DNA from: Lethocerus indicus
Taxonomy: Eukaryota > Arthropoda > Insecta > Hemiptera > Belostomatidae
Reading direction: 5' to 3'
DNA: 64,000 nt
Assembly: GCA_019843655.1 (NCBI GenBank)
Contig: JACDQD010000012.1
Location: 186,001 to 250,000 of the forward strand
Shown here piece by piece: positions 21,296 through 34,109 of this stretch. Under the pieces are notes generated by a model that made no database searches, was not told the origin of the DNA, and worked only from the letters and a program-made list of their open reading frames with translations. Each line of letters starts with the position of its first letter. Positions within the stretch are counted from its first letter, which is position 1. A program made the translations under genes and the position numbers.

Positions 21296-22239
21296 TGTCA
21301 GAGGGGATGACACTGCGAGGTCCAAAAAACAAAAAAAAAAACGGGATAATAAAAGAAGGGTAGACAAAAATGTCGATACCGACAAATTATTGGGGTTTTT
21401 GTCCACCCCCCGCCCTCGGGACGGTAATTCTCTTTACTGTCGAGTGACAACCGGTAACGATCTCGACGTTCGAAACCTTCTGCACCGTCGTTTTTCTGTC
21501 GACAGTTTTTTTTTTTTTGAAAATTTTTATTTTTTCGATTTTTCATCTATCCCTGTATCGACGACCCCCCGGGTGGGAGATTTGTGATATTCCAATTTAA
21601 TCGCCGAAGAGAAACCCCCGGTCGACGGCCAGTATTGAGAGCGAAAATTTCACGAATGGACTAAACAAAAAAATAAAAGAATTTTTAAGAACCGGTTTCA
21701 ACAAACCCGCCCCCTTTAAAACGGTAATTCTACCCCTCCAGTAATTGCTCAATCGTAAAGCGGAATTCAAGAATGCCACCGGTTTCTCAATTTCGGTACT
21801 CGAGGAAATCCGGTGATAGGGGAGGGGAAGGGGGGGGAAATAGAAGAAAATTCCTGGTTTAATTACTGGGCTCAGTTTAAAAAAAAAAAGAGGGAAAAAC
21901 GGAGAAAGTATTCTCAAAAATGAAAACTACCGGACGGCAATTATACGGCAAATCTTCTTCCGCCGGGTGCAAAATTAACGCCACCCTAATTCCGTGCGGG
22001 GGGTGGGCGGGACCTCCTAGAAATTAAATTTAAATTATTCACGCGGTGAGGCCGTAAAGTGTTTAAGGGGTTGAATAAAAAATACCCCCCCCCTCCCCCT
22101 CCGGGGATATTGCACGCCTTAATTGGAAGTTTATTAATTAACATTTAGACCGGGGTCGTTTTAGCCGAAAACATTCGATGGGGAGGGGGAGGGGGAGGAT
22201 TGAGGAATTACCGCCCGGATACGGAGGACAAAAATTTTT
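21293..22239. other. No gene recognised
   Basis: Unique sequence with several homopolymer runs (C at 22083, G-rich near 22180). Confidence 0.45.
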
Positions 22240-22500
22240 TTCTCTTATTGCACAATCAACAATCGTACGTGTTCCGGGTCCAATTGATTTAAGCATTGTC
22301 AACGCAAAACCGGCGTTTAAGCCCCCCCCCCCAGGGCGTCTGTAGATGATGTGTAGATGTTGACTGTTGTATGTTGAGGTCTTGGTGAAGAGTATGATTG
22401 AGGAAACATAAACCGGGGGTGGAGCATTGAGGATGGTCCGAAGGACTTTGGCATAATTATGGGTATGTCCATAATTCGATCCGTATGACTTGATGTATAG
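22240..22500 (-). mobile_element. Jockey-like retrotransposon 3' tail, degenerate
   Basis: TTGCACAATCAACAATCGTA matches the 3' tail of the 8085-8825 copy. GGTGGAGCATTGAGGATGGT and GGTCCGAAGGACTTT match the reverse complement of the C-terminal region. Large internal deletions. Confidence 0.6.
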
Positions 22501-22667
22501 GATAATACAGAAATCCCCTGCTTAGTCCAGTTAATGTATACTTGAGATATACTTCACAGCACCGATCAAACTCAATAAGCGACTGAAATAATTACGATTA
22601 ATTCTGATGATACTTGTGCCTAGACAGAAATGTGTAATTATTGAACTATTAAAGACAGTATTAACGA

Positions 22668-22830
22668 CAGTACAAGTGACAGTGACACTGTGCAGTGAGG
22701 ATGCCCGAAAAACATCCAAAGTGACTAACACCGCTACTGAAGACGGCGAGCGGCCGAAACCGGTCTAGCGAGACAGAAACAGACTAAATCTACGGTATTC
22801 CAACCCCTCGCAGACCACAAAACAGGTATT
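22668..22830. mobile_element. Family A, right arm only
   Basis: It reads from GACAGTACAAGTGACAGTGA through the core (CGCTA at 22732-22736, CTGAAGA at 22737-22743, TAGCG at 22766-22770) to the terminus CAGACCACAAAACAGGT. The left arm is missing. Confidence 0.85.
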
Positions 22831-23811
<981 letters not shown>

Positions 23812-23997
23812 ATCTCTAACACTTTGTGAGTGTAGGCGAATGGCCGATACAACTATCTTTTTGTATACAATTAAATAAATATTTTTCGACGCCTCGTTCA
23901 AACGAAACTACGGATTTTCCATCAGCAATATATCGACTGGAAAATTTAGTACTCGGGGGCGGAGTTATCTGTATACGAATCGATTATATAATTATTC

Positions 23998-24440
23998 GAA
24001 AGGAGAATAAGCTTAATTCACTTACAGAAGGTAAAAAAGTATTAAAATCCTTGTGGATGTTAATATCGTTCAGGTACATTTTCCTGCATTAGGGCAGTTT
24101 CACATCCGAGAAATTAATTGGTCGAACCTAATTTCACAATAAGTAAAAGATTAGTTTTACGCTGTATTTTTTGGGCCGTTTCGAGAAGGAATCGTTCGTT
24201 AATTCGCAATTGAAAAAGACCTCGTTTCGCTAAAAGTTTAAATTGGAGACTTTGATCTAGCGTTCAGGGGAGTGCAGGTTGTTTATTTATAGAAAAAAAA
24301 ATTTTTCGAGTTTTTGGCAAAGGTTTTTTTTTGGTGGGTGGGGGGGGTCGTTCGTTAATTCGCAATTAAAATTTGAAAAAAAACAAATCTGTTACAACTC
24401 GTTTTGCTGAAAGTTCGAACGGGAGAGAATATTTTATAAA
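23998..24440 (+). repeat. Direct duplication D1, copy 1
   Basis: About 440 bases repeated at 27016-27465. Landmarks are GGAGAATAAGCTTAATTCAC, CATTTTCCTGCATTAGGGCA and GTCGTTCGTTAATTCGCAAT. The copies differ by short indels near 24160 and 24330. A weaker third match is at 33950-34060. Confidence 0.85.
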
Positions 24441-25289
24441 TTTAATAAAGTACCCCAGGGAGAGTTCCACCTTTTTATGTATAAAGTCATTATAAATCTT
24501 TTCATCCGCGAATAAATATTATGGAACGACCTCCTTGAGGACTGTGAAAGGAGATCTTCTTTTACAATAATCCGTTGCCACTATTTGAAAACTTAATTCC
24601 CCTTTTAATGCCCCGAAAGCCCTTTTTTCCCTTTAGTGGTGGGGGGGGTGAGGGAGTCCTCAAAGGGTAGATTTTATAACTGGCAGTTTCACAGTTTTAA
24701 TCGCCCGTTTCGGGTCCGCTCAGGTTAAACGGTTTTAAACGTCCATAAATTAAATGATGATTTTTTTATCGAAGCAGCGACGCCTCGACAGAATCGGATT
24801 AGTTGTATCGGGAAAATAATCCGAAGGTATACGGGGAAAATTGGAAAATATTCATTTTGAAATAAGAAACAGTTGTTGTGGGCCGAATTTCACTTGAATT
24901 ATAATTTATGACTCAAATACAATTTCTGTAATTGCCACTGTAATATTGCGTTTTTTGTTGGAAGAATATCGTATTTACTCCCCTGCCTTTCACTATGTTC
25001 CATTGTGCAGGATTGTAAATTGGAATTTATTACGTGTAATAGTAATTTTCTTTTTTCTTTATCATGTATGCGCCGTTCAAAATACGTTGTTCAGTGACCC
25101 GTTTAATACCGAAAATGTCTCCAATTGTGAACAGAACGCGAAAACCAGTTTGTTACACCATTTTTGGTCTCTAGCCGCGTAAATCAATTTCAAAGATTTT
25201 AGAAAACTCAATCGGGACATTGCGAATGCTCTACTTCGTTTCTACTTGCGTTGAAAGATTGCAACTTACTCCTTCACAAAAAGACATTT
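24441..25289. other. No gene recognised
   Basis: Unique AT-rich DNA. Confidence 0.45.
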
Positions 25290-25536
25290 TTTCATTTCAT
25301 GATTCTGATCGAATGCTGTGCATTCTTTACCGATATACCTTCCTCTTGGAAAAAAAAACTTGTAAATTTTTCAGTTCTAGCTAAATCCCAAATTGTCATC
25401 CTTTTTTTTTACAAAAATTAAGATCGAAGAAAAAGAAGGAAAACGTGCTTTGTTTCGAATGAATCCAGAGAATAGAGGCCGTTTCCCCTTATGGTTGTAA
25501 GAAATTTGGCGGAATTCTACGTTTTTTGGCGATTTT

Positions 25537-25716
25537 GACTTTGGAATTCACTTTATTTTGCTAAAATAGAAATTTTAATTATTAATCCACTATATATTCA
25601 CCGATATTATCGTCAACTCTCCGGCCACTTTTCCGGCAAATTTTCTATTCCCCTCTTGAAGAACTCCTCAAGAGTAAAATACATCTTGTCAAATTGTTGA
25701 TTACCTTTGGGTTCAC

Positions 25717-25720
<4 letters not shown>
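25537..25720. mobile_element. Family B, left end lost
   Basis: The interior starts at TTTTGACTTTGGAATTCACT. The right end is TTACCTTTGGGTTCACCTAA, followed by TA and a long TA tract. Confidence 0.8.

Positions 25721-25762
<42 letters not shown>
25721..25762. repeat. (TA)21 tract at a family B target site
   Basis: Begins exactly at the TA target of the preceding element. Confidence 0.95.
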
Positions 25763-25765
<3 letters not shown>

Positions 25766-25981
25766 CGCATCTCTTGAAAAAAAGAGACTGCATCTTTTTC
25801 AGTTCTAGCTAAATCCCGAATTTTCATTCTTTTTTTTACAAAAATTAAGATCGAAGAAAAAGAAGGAAAACGTGCTTTGTTTCGAATGAATCCAGAGAAT
25901 AGAGGCCCCAAACGAACGTTTTCCCTTACGGTTGTAAGAAATTTGGCGCAATTCTACATTTTTCGGCGATTAATGGTTATA

Positions 25982-26127
25982 TTAGGGGTAGTCAAAAGTA
26001 ATCAAAATTTTGACTTTGGAATTCACTTTATTTTTTAATTATTAATCCACCGTATATTCACCGATATTATCGACAAATCTCCGGCCACATTTCCGGCAAA
26101 TTGTCGATAACTTTTGGGTACACCTAA
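25982..26127. mobile_element. Family B, internally deleted (146 bp)
   Basis: Both terminal repeats are present (TTAGGGGTAGTCAAAAGTAA and the inverted TTAGGTGTACCCAAAAGTTA), with TA flanks at 25980-25981 and 26128-26129. About 60 interior bases are lost. Confidence 0.88.
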
Positions 26128-26190
26128 TATAATACTTGGGACGAAGGTCCACTGTAATTCTATAGCGTACTCTGTAGCAAGTGAACAGTT

Positions 26191-26937
26191 TCAGTTTCAC
26201 GATTCCGATCTACGGTTTCGAAATTTGTTGTCGGTCGTCGCTTTGACCGTAGCCGCGGTTCGATTCCCGGTCGGAACACGACGCAGATCTCTACGCCGGG
26301 TTATTAAAGTGAGGGGCCTCCAGTACGGGGCAGTGTATTAATTAGGGGGTAGCGGGGCCGTTAGTGGCCACATCCCCCGACCCCCGGGGGGTGTAGGCTA
26401 ATAGGGGTCGCCAACTCGTCCTCCTTTGACCCTCCCCGCTCCTAAATCCTGTTTCCCCACTGCCTCCAGATATGCAACACTTTGCCGCAGGCTAATTCAA
26501 TAAACGTCCCCGCGCCGTCTATTAGTAACGAGAATTAAGTTTCGCGAGTTTCCAAGAAGAAGACCGCACCCCTGGAATATCTCCATTTTTTTTTTGTCCG
26601 CCCTCCCTTGCGACCGTAAAAAATAACCCTCTTTGAACCCCCAGAATCTGTTAAGAGAACACCGGGGTTTTCTCCCAGCTATCCGCCGCCGAATCAAATG
26701 TAAAAAGTGCAATAAGCAGCACTGACACAAGCACTAACAACGACGGAGGAAAATCCCACCGGTTTTCCGCCATTTTCTTCATTTTTTTTGGACCTATGCT
26801 ATCCTGTCGGTTCGATTGGATACGTCTTTGAAGTTACAGTCAGTTCATTTATTTGTAGAAACATTATTCAACCAGTAATAAAAAAAAATAGCCTATAAAT
26901 AATCTAAACGCTGCAATATCCGGACGCAACGCCTAAA
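26191..26937. other. No gene recognised
   Basis: A tRNA-like B box (GGTTCGATTCC) at about 26256 has no foldable tRNA around it. Otherwise unique. Confidence 0.4.
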
Positions 26938-27015
26938 ATGAAACGTGCTTTTCTTCGAACAAATAGTCAATTCTGACGGTTTTGCATCATCAAAATCTGA
27001 CTTCATCGATTCAGA

Positions 27016-27465
27016 AAGGAGAATAAGCTTAATTCACTTACAGAAGGTAAAAAAAGTATTAAAATCCTTGTGGATGTTAATATCGTTCAGGTACATTTTC
27101 CTGCATTAGGGCAGTTTCACTTCCGAGAAATTGGTCGAACCTAATTTCACAATAAGTAAAAGATTAGTTTTATGCTGTGAGGAAGAGTAAGTATTGCATT
27201 CTAGGGTTTTTTTGGGGACCGTTTCGGGGAGTGGAACCGTTCGTTAATTCGCAATTGAAAAAGACCTCGTTTCGCTAAAAGTTAAAATTGAAAACTCTGA
27301 TCTAGCGTTCAGGGGAGTGCAGGTTGTTTATTTATAGAAAAAAAATATTTTTTCGAGTTTTTGGCAAAGGTTTTCTTTTTTGGGGGTCGTTCGTTAATTC
27401 GCAATTAAAATTTGAAAAAACAAATCTGTTACAACTCGTTTTGCTGAAAGTACGAACGGGAACTT
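27016..27465 (+). repeat. Direct duplication D1, copy 2
   Basis: Matches 23998-24440. It carries an extra AGGAAGAGTAAGTATTGCAT-type insertion near 27180. Copies of D2 sequence precede (26960-27010) and follow it. Confidence 0.85.
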
Positions 27466-27477
27466 TAGTCGAGAACT

Positions 27478-27930
27478 TTAGGGAAGAAATAGTCAATTCT
27501 GACGGTTTTGCATCATCAAAATCTGAAATCATCGATTCGTATGCAGTTGGCAGAGGTCAGAGTACGCGATAACACGTACTTTGGGCCCCGATTGAAGCTT
27601 TAAAGCGTCACTATTTTTAAGTAATCTGGAATCGGAGCTTAATACAAGAGAGTCAACAAAACTTTTATGAATGGAGGGTGGGTTTGGCCGTAAATCGCCG
27701 TAATTATTGGCCCCGATGCCGGCCCCATACAGAACTTTATCTTAAAACTTTACGCCGCCGTTTTGCTAAGTGTCAATTTCGCGTGTTTCAAAGTGTCGTA
27801 GTTTTAAGTTTAGATAAAACGCGCTTATCCACCCGGTCCTTTCTGTTGGCGGCGCCCACTTCCAACAAACGTAAAAAGTATTAGTCTTCTTCGGTCGGAT
27901 TTCCGGCTTTAAAATCTACTTACCACAAAG
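27478..27930 (+). repeat. Direct duplication D2, copy 1
   Basis: About 440 bases repeated at 29830-30275. Landmarks are CCCCGATTGAAGCTTTAAAG, ATGGAGGGTGGGTTTGG and AAACGCGCTTATCCACCCGG. Open for 68 codons in both copies, but the frames are not recognisable as a protein family. Confidence 0.85.
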
Positions 27931-28957
27931 CCCAAAATGAAACGCGCTTTTCTTCGAATAAATAGTCAATTCTGACAGACAAAAGATCGGAGCGGGTGGG
28001 ACCGGTTTGAATTGTATTTCCATGGAAAAACGCTCATCGGATAATTGGTATTTTAATGAAGCAAAAATGTTTTCAGTTCTTTCCCCGCTACTTTAATTCT
28101 GATTTCAAGTTGAGGAATTTTTCAATCCGTTAACAGATAATTGCCGGCGGAATGTCCGTGACATCGGTAAATTTCGTTGGAATTGAGTTTTACACACTTC
28201 GCTGGAAATTCGATCAAGATTTGTGCACGAGACGTGAACATTTAATTTCAACGAAACGCCCGAATTTATTACACAGGATTTTGTTCATCTGGGGCAATCA
28301 AACTGGACACTAAATAAATTGTTAACTATATATTTATTCTTTGGTTTGGAATGTCGGAGGATTGGATTAGGATTATTGGGGGTGGAATTTAGTGTATATA
28401 TTTCTGTACGGGAATATCTACTTGAACTCTGAAAAATGCGTATATTTTTAGGCCGGGGGTTTGGGTCAAAACCCATTCGACCTGCGTTTAAAATCACATC
28501 CCCTCTATACTGTACGATGCGTCCATATTTCAGAAATTAATTTTCACCAAATACCCTAAGGGCACGGGGTCGGGTTGGTTTCGGTTGGATGGGGTTAAAA
28601 CGTTAATGAACCCCTAGTTCGCCCCAATATGGCGTGTTGAAATTTTAGCTATACCCAGTTAATTATCGCTGTTTAAAAACTTTTGAACCCCTCAGTGAAC
28701 TTTCCGCGACTTTAAAATACTCGGACTGGTAATTTCTATTTATATCAAATCGGACGATTTTTTTATTTTTGTTCCGCCCCCCCCCCCGTTTTGTTTTATG
28801 GTAATTTTTTTTTGTTCACCCGCTGATTCAATTTCACGCCTTTTGTCAGGGGGGGCACAAAAAATGATAAATTGATTTACAGGGGGGGGGCGTGCTGTAT
28901 TCTCTACCATATTGCTTGTCAACACTGATTTATGTTCATTTGATACATTTTATTTTT

Positions 28958-28958
<1 letters not shown>
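27931..28958. other. No gene recognised
   Basis: Unique sequence with C/G runs near 28780-28890. Confidence 0.45.

Positions 28959-28997
<39 letters not shown>
28959..28997. repeat. (TA)n microsatellite
   Basis: About 19 units. Confidence 0.95.
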
Positions 28998-28999
<2 letters not shown>

Positions 29000-29829
29000 G
29001 ACGCATTTCTGACCCACATTGCGCTTCACATATTAAATTCTTTAATTCCTCGAAAGAAAGTCCTTTTATTTCCATTTTTCACAATTTTCTTCCCCTCCCC
29101 CCCCCATTTTAACCTACACACACACACAAAGAAAGGCCTCGTACAACACACACTGTATTTGTACCGATATTACTTTCAGTATTCAATTTAACGGAATTTC
29201 GTCACTGTTTGTATTTACAAAAAAAATAACATTTCAAAAATTTATTTATAGCTATAAAGTTTGATTGTACAATAAATCTAACTATGCAAAGAACAGAAAT
29301 GTTCCCGTTTCTTGAAGAACAAGTGAAGTGGATCGAAGAATAAAGTTGAATCGAAAGTTAAAAATTCACTGTTGTCTCAGAAGGTATTTTAATGCGCAAT
29401 AAACAGAATCAATTGTATATAATTAATAGTACTTTTAAAAGATACACCAGTTGTTTTCTGTAAGTCCATAGTTTCGGGGTTTTTTTCAAACGACGCCTGC
29501 ACAAAAATATTTAAAAAAAAATTAATATCGAAAAATATTTATCTATTGCGTTAATTCAATTGTGGACAAATCGTCGGGTTCCATAATAAATGAGGTAAAT
29601 TTCCATCGTATTTATTCAACACACGCGTCCTTTTTAAGTAGATTGTACAAATTACCGCAATTGTACAAACTAATACCCGACTGTAATTGGCGTGTGGACG
29701 ATAATGATTTTTAAAAAAGAGAAAACAACAACATAATTATATTTTAAATTTTCGAAGCGATATTTCCATTTCAATTAAAACCGACAGCGGACAGATTACA
29801 ATGAATGGGTCAATTTATAAAAACTCGGT
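28998..29829. other. No gene recognised
   Basis: AT-rich with A runs; no repeat family recognised. Confidence 0.45.
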
Positions 29830-30275
29830 TTTAATAGCATCATCGAAATCTGAATTAATCGATTCGGATGCAGTTGCCGAAGGTCAGAGCCTTGATAAGT
29901 ACGCGAAAATACGTACTTCAGGCCCCGATTGAAGCTTTAAGCCGTCACTATTTTTAATTAATCTGGAATCGGAGCTTAATACAGGAGAAAGAGTCATAAA
30001 CAAAACTTTTATGAATGGAGGGTGGGTTTGGACGTAAATCGCCGTAATTATTGGCCCCGAGGCCGGCCCCGTACCGGACTTTATCTTGAAACTTTACTCA
30101 CCGTCTTTGCTAAGTGTCAATTTCGAGTGTTTCAAAGTGTCGTAGTTTTAAGTGTAGATAAAACGCGCTTATCCACCCGGTCCTTTCTGTTGGCGGCGCC
30201 CACGACCAACAACCGAAAAAATTATTATTCTTCTTCGGTCTTATTTCGGCCATAAAATACAATTAAAATCTACTT
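29830..30275 (+). repeat. Direct duplication D2, copy 2
   Basis: Matches 27478-27930, including AAACGCGCTTATCCACCCGG at about 30162, with scattered substitutions. Confidence 0.85.
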
Positions 30276-30448
30276 AAAATATCTTCTGTTCGGTGATTTT
30301 TTATTGTTCCGTCTGTCTTTCTTTTACTGGCCACACATTCGAAAGTAGTCTTTCACCTGTGCGACTGTCAAAATCTAGACGGGTATCTCGCCATTTTTTA
30401 ACAAATTATTATTATAGTAGACCGATTTCAGAAGTAATTAATAATATA

Positions 30449-30640
30449 TTAGGGGTAGCCAAAAGTAATCGACATTTTGACTTTGGAATTCATTTTATTT
30501 TGCTAAAAAGAAAGTTTTATAATTAATCTACTGTGTATTCACCGATTTTATCGACAACTCTCCCCTCGAGGATTCCCTCTTGAGGAATTCCTCAAGACCA
30601 AAATACATCTTAATTGTTGATTACTTTTGGGTACACCTAA
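30449..30640. mobile_element. Family B mariner-type miniature element
   Basis: 192 bp. Ends TTAGGGGTAGCCAAAAGTAA and inverted TTAGGTGTACCCAAAAGTAA, TA on both sides. Confidence 0.9.
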
Positions 30641-30724
30641 TATTTTAGATCGCGGGTGGGCAAATTTGGCTGTCAGTTAAGTGCGGCTCCCAATGATAAT
30701 TTGAATCTATTTTTTTTTTTTTGA

Positions 30725-30870
30725 AATACCCGTTTTGTGTTGTCTGCGAGGGCTTGGAATAGCGTAGATTTCGTGTCTCTTGGTCTTTCGCCAGACCGGT
30801 TTCGGCCGTGCTCGCCGTCTTCAGTAGCGGTGTTCAGCCACTTTGGACGTTTTTCGGCCATCCTCATCAT
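30725..30870. mobile_element. Family A, left arm only
   Basis: From ACCCGTTTTGTGTTGTCTGC to CTTTGGACGTTTTTCGGCCA. The inner segment and right arm are missing. Confidence 0.75.
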
Positions 30871-31469
30871 CATATAACTCTCCGAATGGACTAGAAAATC
30901 GTAGAAATTCGTAGCTCTCGTCCGATAATATCCCGTTAATTCCCGAAAACGTATCCCGAATACGACTTAACCCGAATTTATCGACGAAAGCGTTCTCGTC
31001 AAACGAAATCTCGATGAAATGGAATCGCGCGTCGGGTCAACGCTAAATAACGGAACGATCGGTCGCGATCATCATACTTGAAAACCGCGTTCGTGAGTCG
31101 CATATCATGCATAATTCATGCGTACTTCTCTCTCCCCCTCGCCCCCCCCCATCCCTCTCTATCTATCTCTCTCTCCTGAGTTGTTTTTACAGGGCACGTT
31201 CTGCACAGCCCGCTTGCACTTAGTCTGAAAGCGGCTTTATTTACACTGGCGCGGAAGGGAAGGGCCACGCATGGAAATTCTGATTAAACACAAAAAGGGG
31301 AGAAGAAAATCTCCGGCCGAGGGACACAAAATTTGAATTTCTAAATTCGATCGGAAGACGGATCGGACTCGTTGCTTTGTCACCGGCTAATGTGTGTTGC
31401 TCATGTTCTGACCTACACCGATTGATTAGTTAGCTGCTCAAAGAATCGACTTAAATCGAAAAAACTTAC
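30871..31469. other. No gene recognised
   Basis: Unique, CpG-containing; CTATCTATCTCTCTC low-complexity at 31160. Confidence 0.45.
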
Positions 31470-31610
31470 AATACACGAAGCCACGTTAAAACATGGACAT
31501 ACGGAACTGTGGAGGTTCAACTAAGAAATCGAAAATCGCTCGAATACAGAGATTCCGAACGAAAGTTCTTCGGACTTAATGCCCAATTTGCTGGCGACAC
31601 GAGGAAGTGA
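31470..31610 (+). mobile_element. Jockey-like retrotransposon 3' fragment
   Basis: Plus strand encodes TWTYGTVEVQLRNRKS and then AGAGATTCCGAACGAAAGTT, the diverged equivalents of TWTYGIELWGS and QRFQSKV. Confidence 0.55.
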
Positions 31611-32224
31611 AACATTATTGTTTTAAACAAGCCAACAATGCGGGACAGAATATTTCGGTGTAAAAATTTCGTTACTACTGATAGAGAGAAATGTCAAGTT
31701 TTGCAAGATTCACGAACTTAAAATACACAGCGCCCTATTGAAACCGTCGTCCTTAAGTTTCACGAACACTATTACAGGTGCTTAGCACAGTATGACGCCG
31801 CGATCTTACCCAGTCTGAATTTTTTTTTCTGTTACCACCCCCCCGAAATCGGTAAAATTACCTCGTGGAAACCGTAAAATATTTATGTTTATGGATCGAC
31901 CCCCCGTTTTCTGGCGCGCGAAGTAAAAAAAATTCGAGTCCTCCGCCCGCCCCCACCGCTCGACATTAATCGGGCATTTTAATATATTCCATGAATTTTA
32001 ATTGCACTCCTTTTTAATCCCTCGACAGGTCTCGCGGCACCGCACTCCGAACTTCGTGTACTTACTAATGGCTTGATGAATAATGATCAAATTTCTTCTT
32101 CTGCTTTTTTTTTTTTTTTTTATTTATTCGCTTTGCGCGGCTAAATTTTTTTTAAATATTCGCCCGCCCAATATCGGTCTAGAGGAAAGGACGTGAACGT
32201 TGTTGGAGCGTTACCCGCATTAGC

Positions 32225-32225
<1 letters not shown>
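31611..32225. other. No gene recognised
   Basis: Non-coding; T run at 32106-32121. Confidence 0.4.

Positions 32226-32287
<62 letters not shown>
32226..32287. repeat. (TA)31 tract at the mariner target site
   Basis: Runs directly into the left terminal repeat of the mariner at 32288. Confidence 0.95.
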
Positions 32288-32288
<1 letters not shown>

Positions 32289-33055
32289 GAGGTGTTCAAA
32301 AGTACCGCGAATTATGGGTTTTTCAAAATTACTTATTTATTTATATCTATTTTGACCCTTCAAAGTAATCCCCACAGATATTGTACACTTGTGCCGACGT
32401 TTTTTCCAATCCTCGAAGCGCTTCGAAAATTTCATTTTGTGCGATCTCGTTAAGCTCCATCTCCTCAATTGTCGTCATTTTCATTCGCCTTTTCAGTTTT
32501 GGGAACGAGAAAAAGTCACGGGGGGGTTGGATTAATTATTATTAATGGCTTCGGCATTAATTAGTGTATTGTTTTTGGCCGAAAATTAGCGCACAAGAAG
32601 TGATTTTTTGTTGAATCGAAGCCAATTTTCGTCCTTCCACAAATCTGGGCTTTTCTGGCGGATCGCTCAGCGCAACTTCTCCTAACGGCGATTCGACGAT
32701 CGGCCCAATACTAATTTACTAACTTCGTCAATTTTTTGTCCGTTTTGACGCCCTTCATCTTCTCCGCCCCCCGAAAACGTCGCTTAGGTCCGAGGCGGCT
32801 TCGCCGTATGCCGCAGTCGACATTCGATACGCTTAAGGGCGCATTTCAATTTTATTTTGCACACAAAATTCCACGATCAATTTTGGGAATGTGTAAACAT
32901 CGAAGACGCGACCGAAAAAACGTGCAAGAAAAACGGCTTTAAAAGATTCACGACGGCCGAAATTGTCGGCATAAATGAGATACAAAAAAACCGTAGATTG
33001 AATATACTTGTTTCGCGGAAATCTAAAATTCGCGATACTTTTTGAACAGACCTCG
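32288..33055 (-). mobile_element. Internally deleted mariner-like transposon (768 bp)
   Basis: The right terminal repeat, read inward, is CGAGGTCTGTTCAAAAAGTA followed by TCGCGAATT. The left one is CGAGGTGTTCAAAAGTACCG followed by CGAATT. TA lies outside both ends. Full-length mariners are about 1.3 kb, so roughly 40 percent is missing. The C-terminal end of the transposase survives on the minus strand at 32347-32517. The other part of the interior could not be matched to the transposase. Long (TA)n tracts abut both ends. Confidence 0.88.
32347..32517 (-). pseudogene. Mariner transposase, C-terminal 56 residues
   Basis: It opens with DFFSFPKLKRRMK, the equivalent of the mariner segment in which the third acidic residue of the D,D34D triad precedes an FxxFPxLK motif. 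It continues with TTIEEMELNEIAQNEI and ends GDYFEGSK and a stop, a classical mariner C-terminus. No upstream catalytic domain is in frame, so it cannot act. Confidence 0.85.
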
Positions 33056-33064
33056 TATATATAT

Positions 33065-33121
<57 letters not shown>
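33056..33121. repeat. (TA)n tract on the other side of the mariner
   Basis: Interrupted once by ATTACA; starts at the TA target. Confidence 0.95.
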
Positions 33122-33123
<2 letters not shown>

Positions 33124-33429
33124 CGTATGTGGATCCCATTGTCGGAGACGTCTACGCCTTTTGTCAATTTAAACTCGGTCTTGAATTAGGAACGACTCTT
33201 GGGGTTGACATGTTTATTAGCCCTTGTTTGGAGGGGTTGTTGTCTGGGCATCGATTGGCTTCCACAAGCCCCCCCCCCCATCCAAGAGGGTTGTTTTCGG
33301 CTCACTACTAAGTTCGTCCGTTGTTGGTGGGGCTTCGAACCCGGTTTCAGATTTAAATCGCTTAAAGGCCCCCGTCACGCCACACCCTGGGGTTGGTTTT
33401 TTTCGGGGTTTTATCGCCCGGATCGGAAC
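33122..33429. other. No gene recognised
   Basis: Somewhat GC-richer; overlapping open frames on both strands with no recognisable domain. Confidence 0.4.
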
Positions 33430-33732
33430 ATCGGTGTTATCTCTTTTTTTGGAAGGCGCACGCCACTGTTTCCCCGGAACCGACAATTATCAACCCTTTG
33501 ATAACGGGGTGTCGGCGAATAGCCACCCTTTAAAAAAAAAAAAAGTTCTGTTGCGGCCACGTATTGCAGACCAATAGAGAATATTTCGTTTTGTGTGCGA
33601 TTGCAAATAATTTCGTGCAAATGAAAATCCGGAGCCAAAAATCGTAACACGAATGCAAAAAATTAGCAATATATCGATTATCAAATTCGAGGGAAGAAAA
33701 GATGCATTGAGTACAAAAGTGGGGTATTCGTA
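33430..33732 (-). repeat. Composite repeat G, copy 2
   Basis: Reverse-complement match to 5497-5830, with GGGGTGTCGGCGAATAGCCA, an A run at 33531-33543 and TAGCAATATATCGATTATCA. It adjoins family B at 33733 as in copy 1. Confidence 0.8.
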
Positions 33733-33935
33733 TTAAGGGTACCCAAAAGTAATCAAAATTTTGACTTTGGAATTCATTTTATTTTGCTAAAAAAAAGAAA
33801 TTATTTAATTATTAATCTACTATATATTCACCAATATTATCGATAACTGCCACTTTTCCGGCAAATTTTCGCGATTCCCCTCTCGAGGAACTCCTCAAGA
33901 CCGAAATACATCAAATTACTGTTGGGTACACCTAA
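33733..33935. mobile_element. Family B mariner-type miniature element
   Basis: 203 bp. Ends TTAAGGGTACCCAAAAGTAA and inverted TTAGGTGTACCCAACAGTAA, TA flanks. It is the terminal part of composite repeat G in this copy. Confidence 0.88.
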
Positions 33936-34109
33936 TATATACATGTTCTTGCGGATGCCGATATCGGTTAATTAAATAACAGAGAAATTGGTCTAATCTC
34001 GCAATGAATACAAGATTAGTTTTCCTCTGTATCGTTAAAATGTTTTCCGTTAATTATAAGCTTTAAATGTTATGTTATTGGTTGAGGAAGATCAATGTAG
34101 CTTATTGTA

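Larger units (their letters stand above)
25330..26190 (+). repeat. Composite repeat K, copy 1
   Basis: Order: a unit with AAAATTAAGATCGAAGAAAA and TTCGAATGAATCCAGAGAAT (25350-25530), a family B element missing its left end (25537-25720), (TA)n, the same unit again (25763-25970), a second family B element (25982-26127), then CTGTAATTCTATAGCGTACT. The order from B to this last word recurs at 45669-46440. Confidence 0.8.

Noticed and set aside
24060..24085. CAG|GTACAT in duplication D1 as a recursive splice site
   Set aside because: Preceded by GTTAATATCGTT, not a pyrimidine tract; the copy at 27080 is the same sequence by duplication.
26240..26290. tRNA-like B box GGTTCGATTCC
   Set aside because: The would-be T stem CGCGG/CCCGG does not pair well, and no D arm or anticodon arm can be folded upstream.
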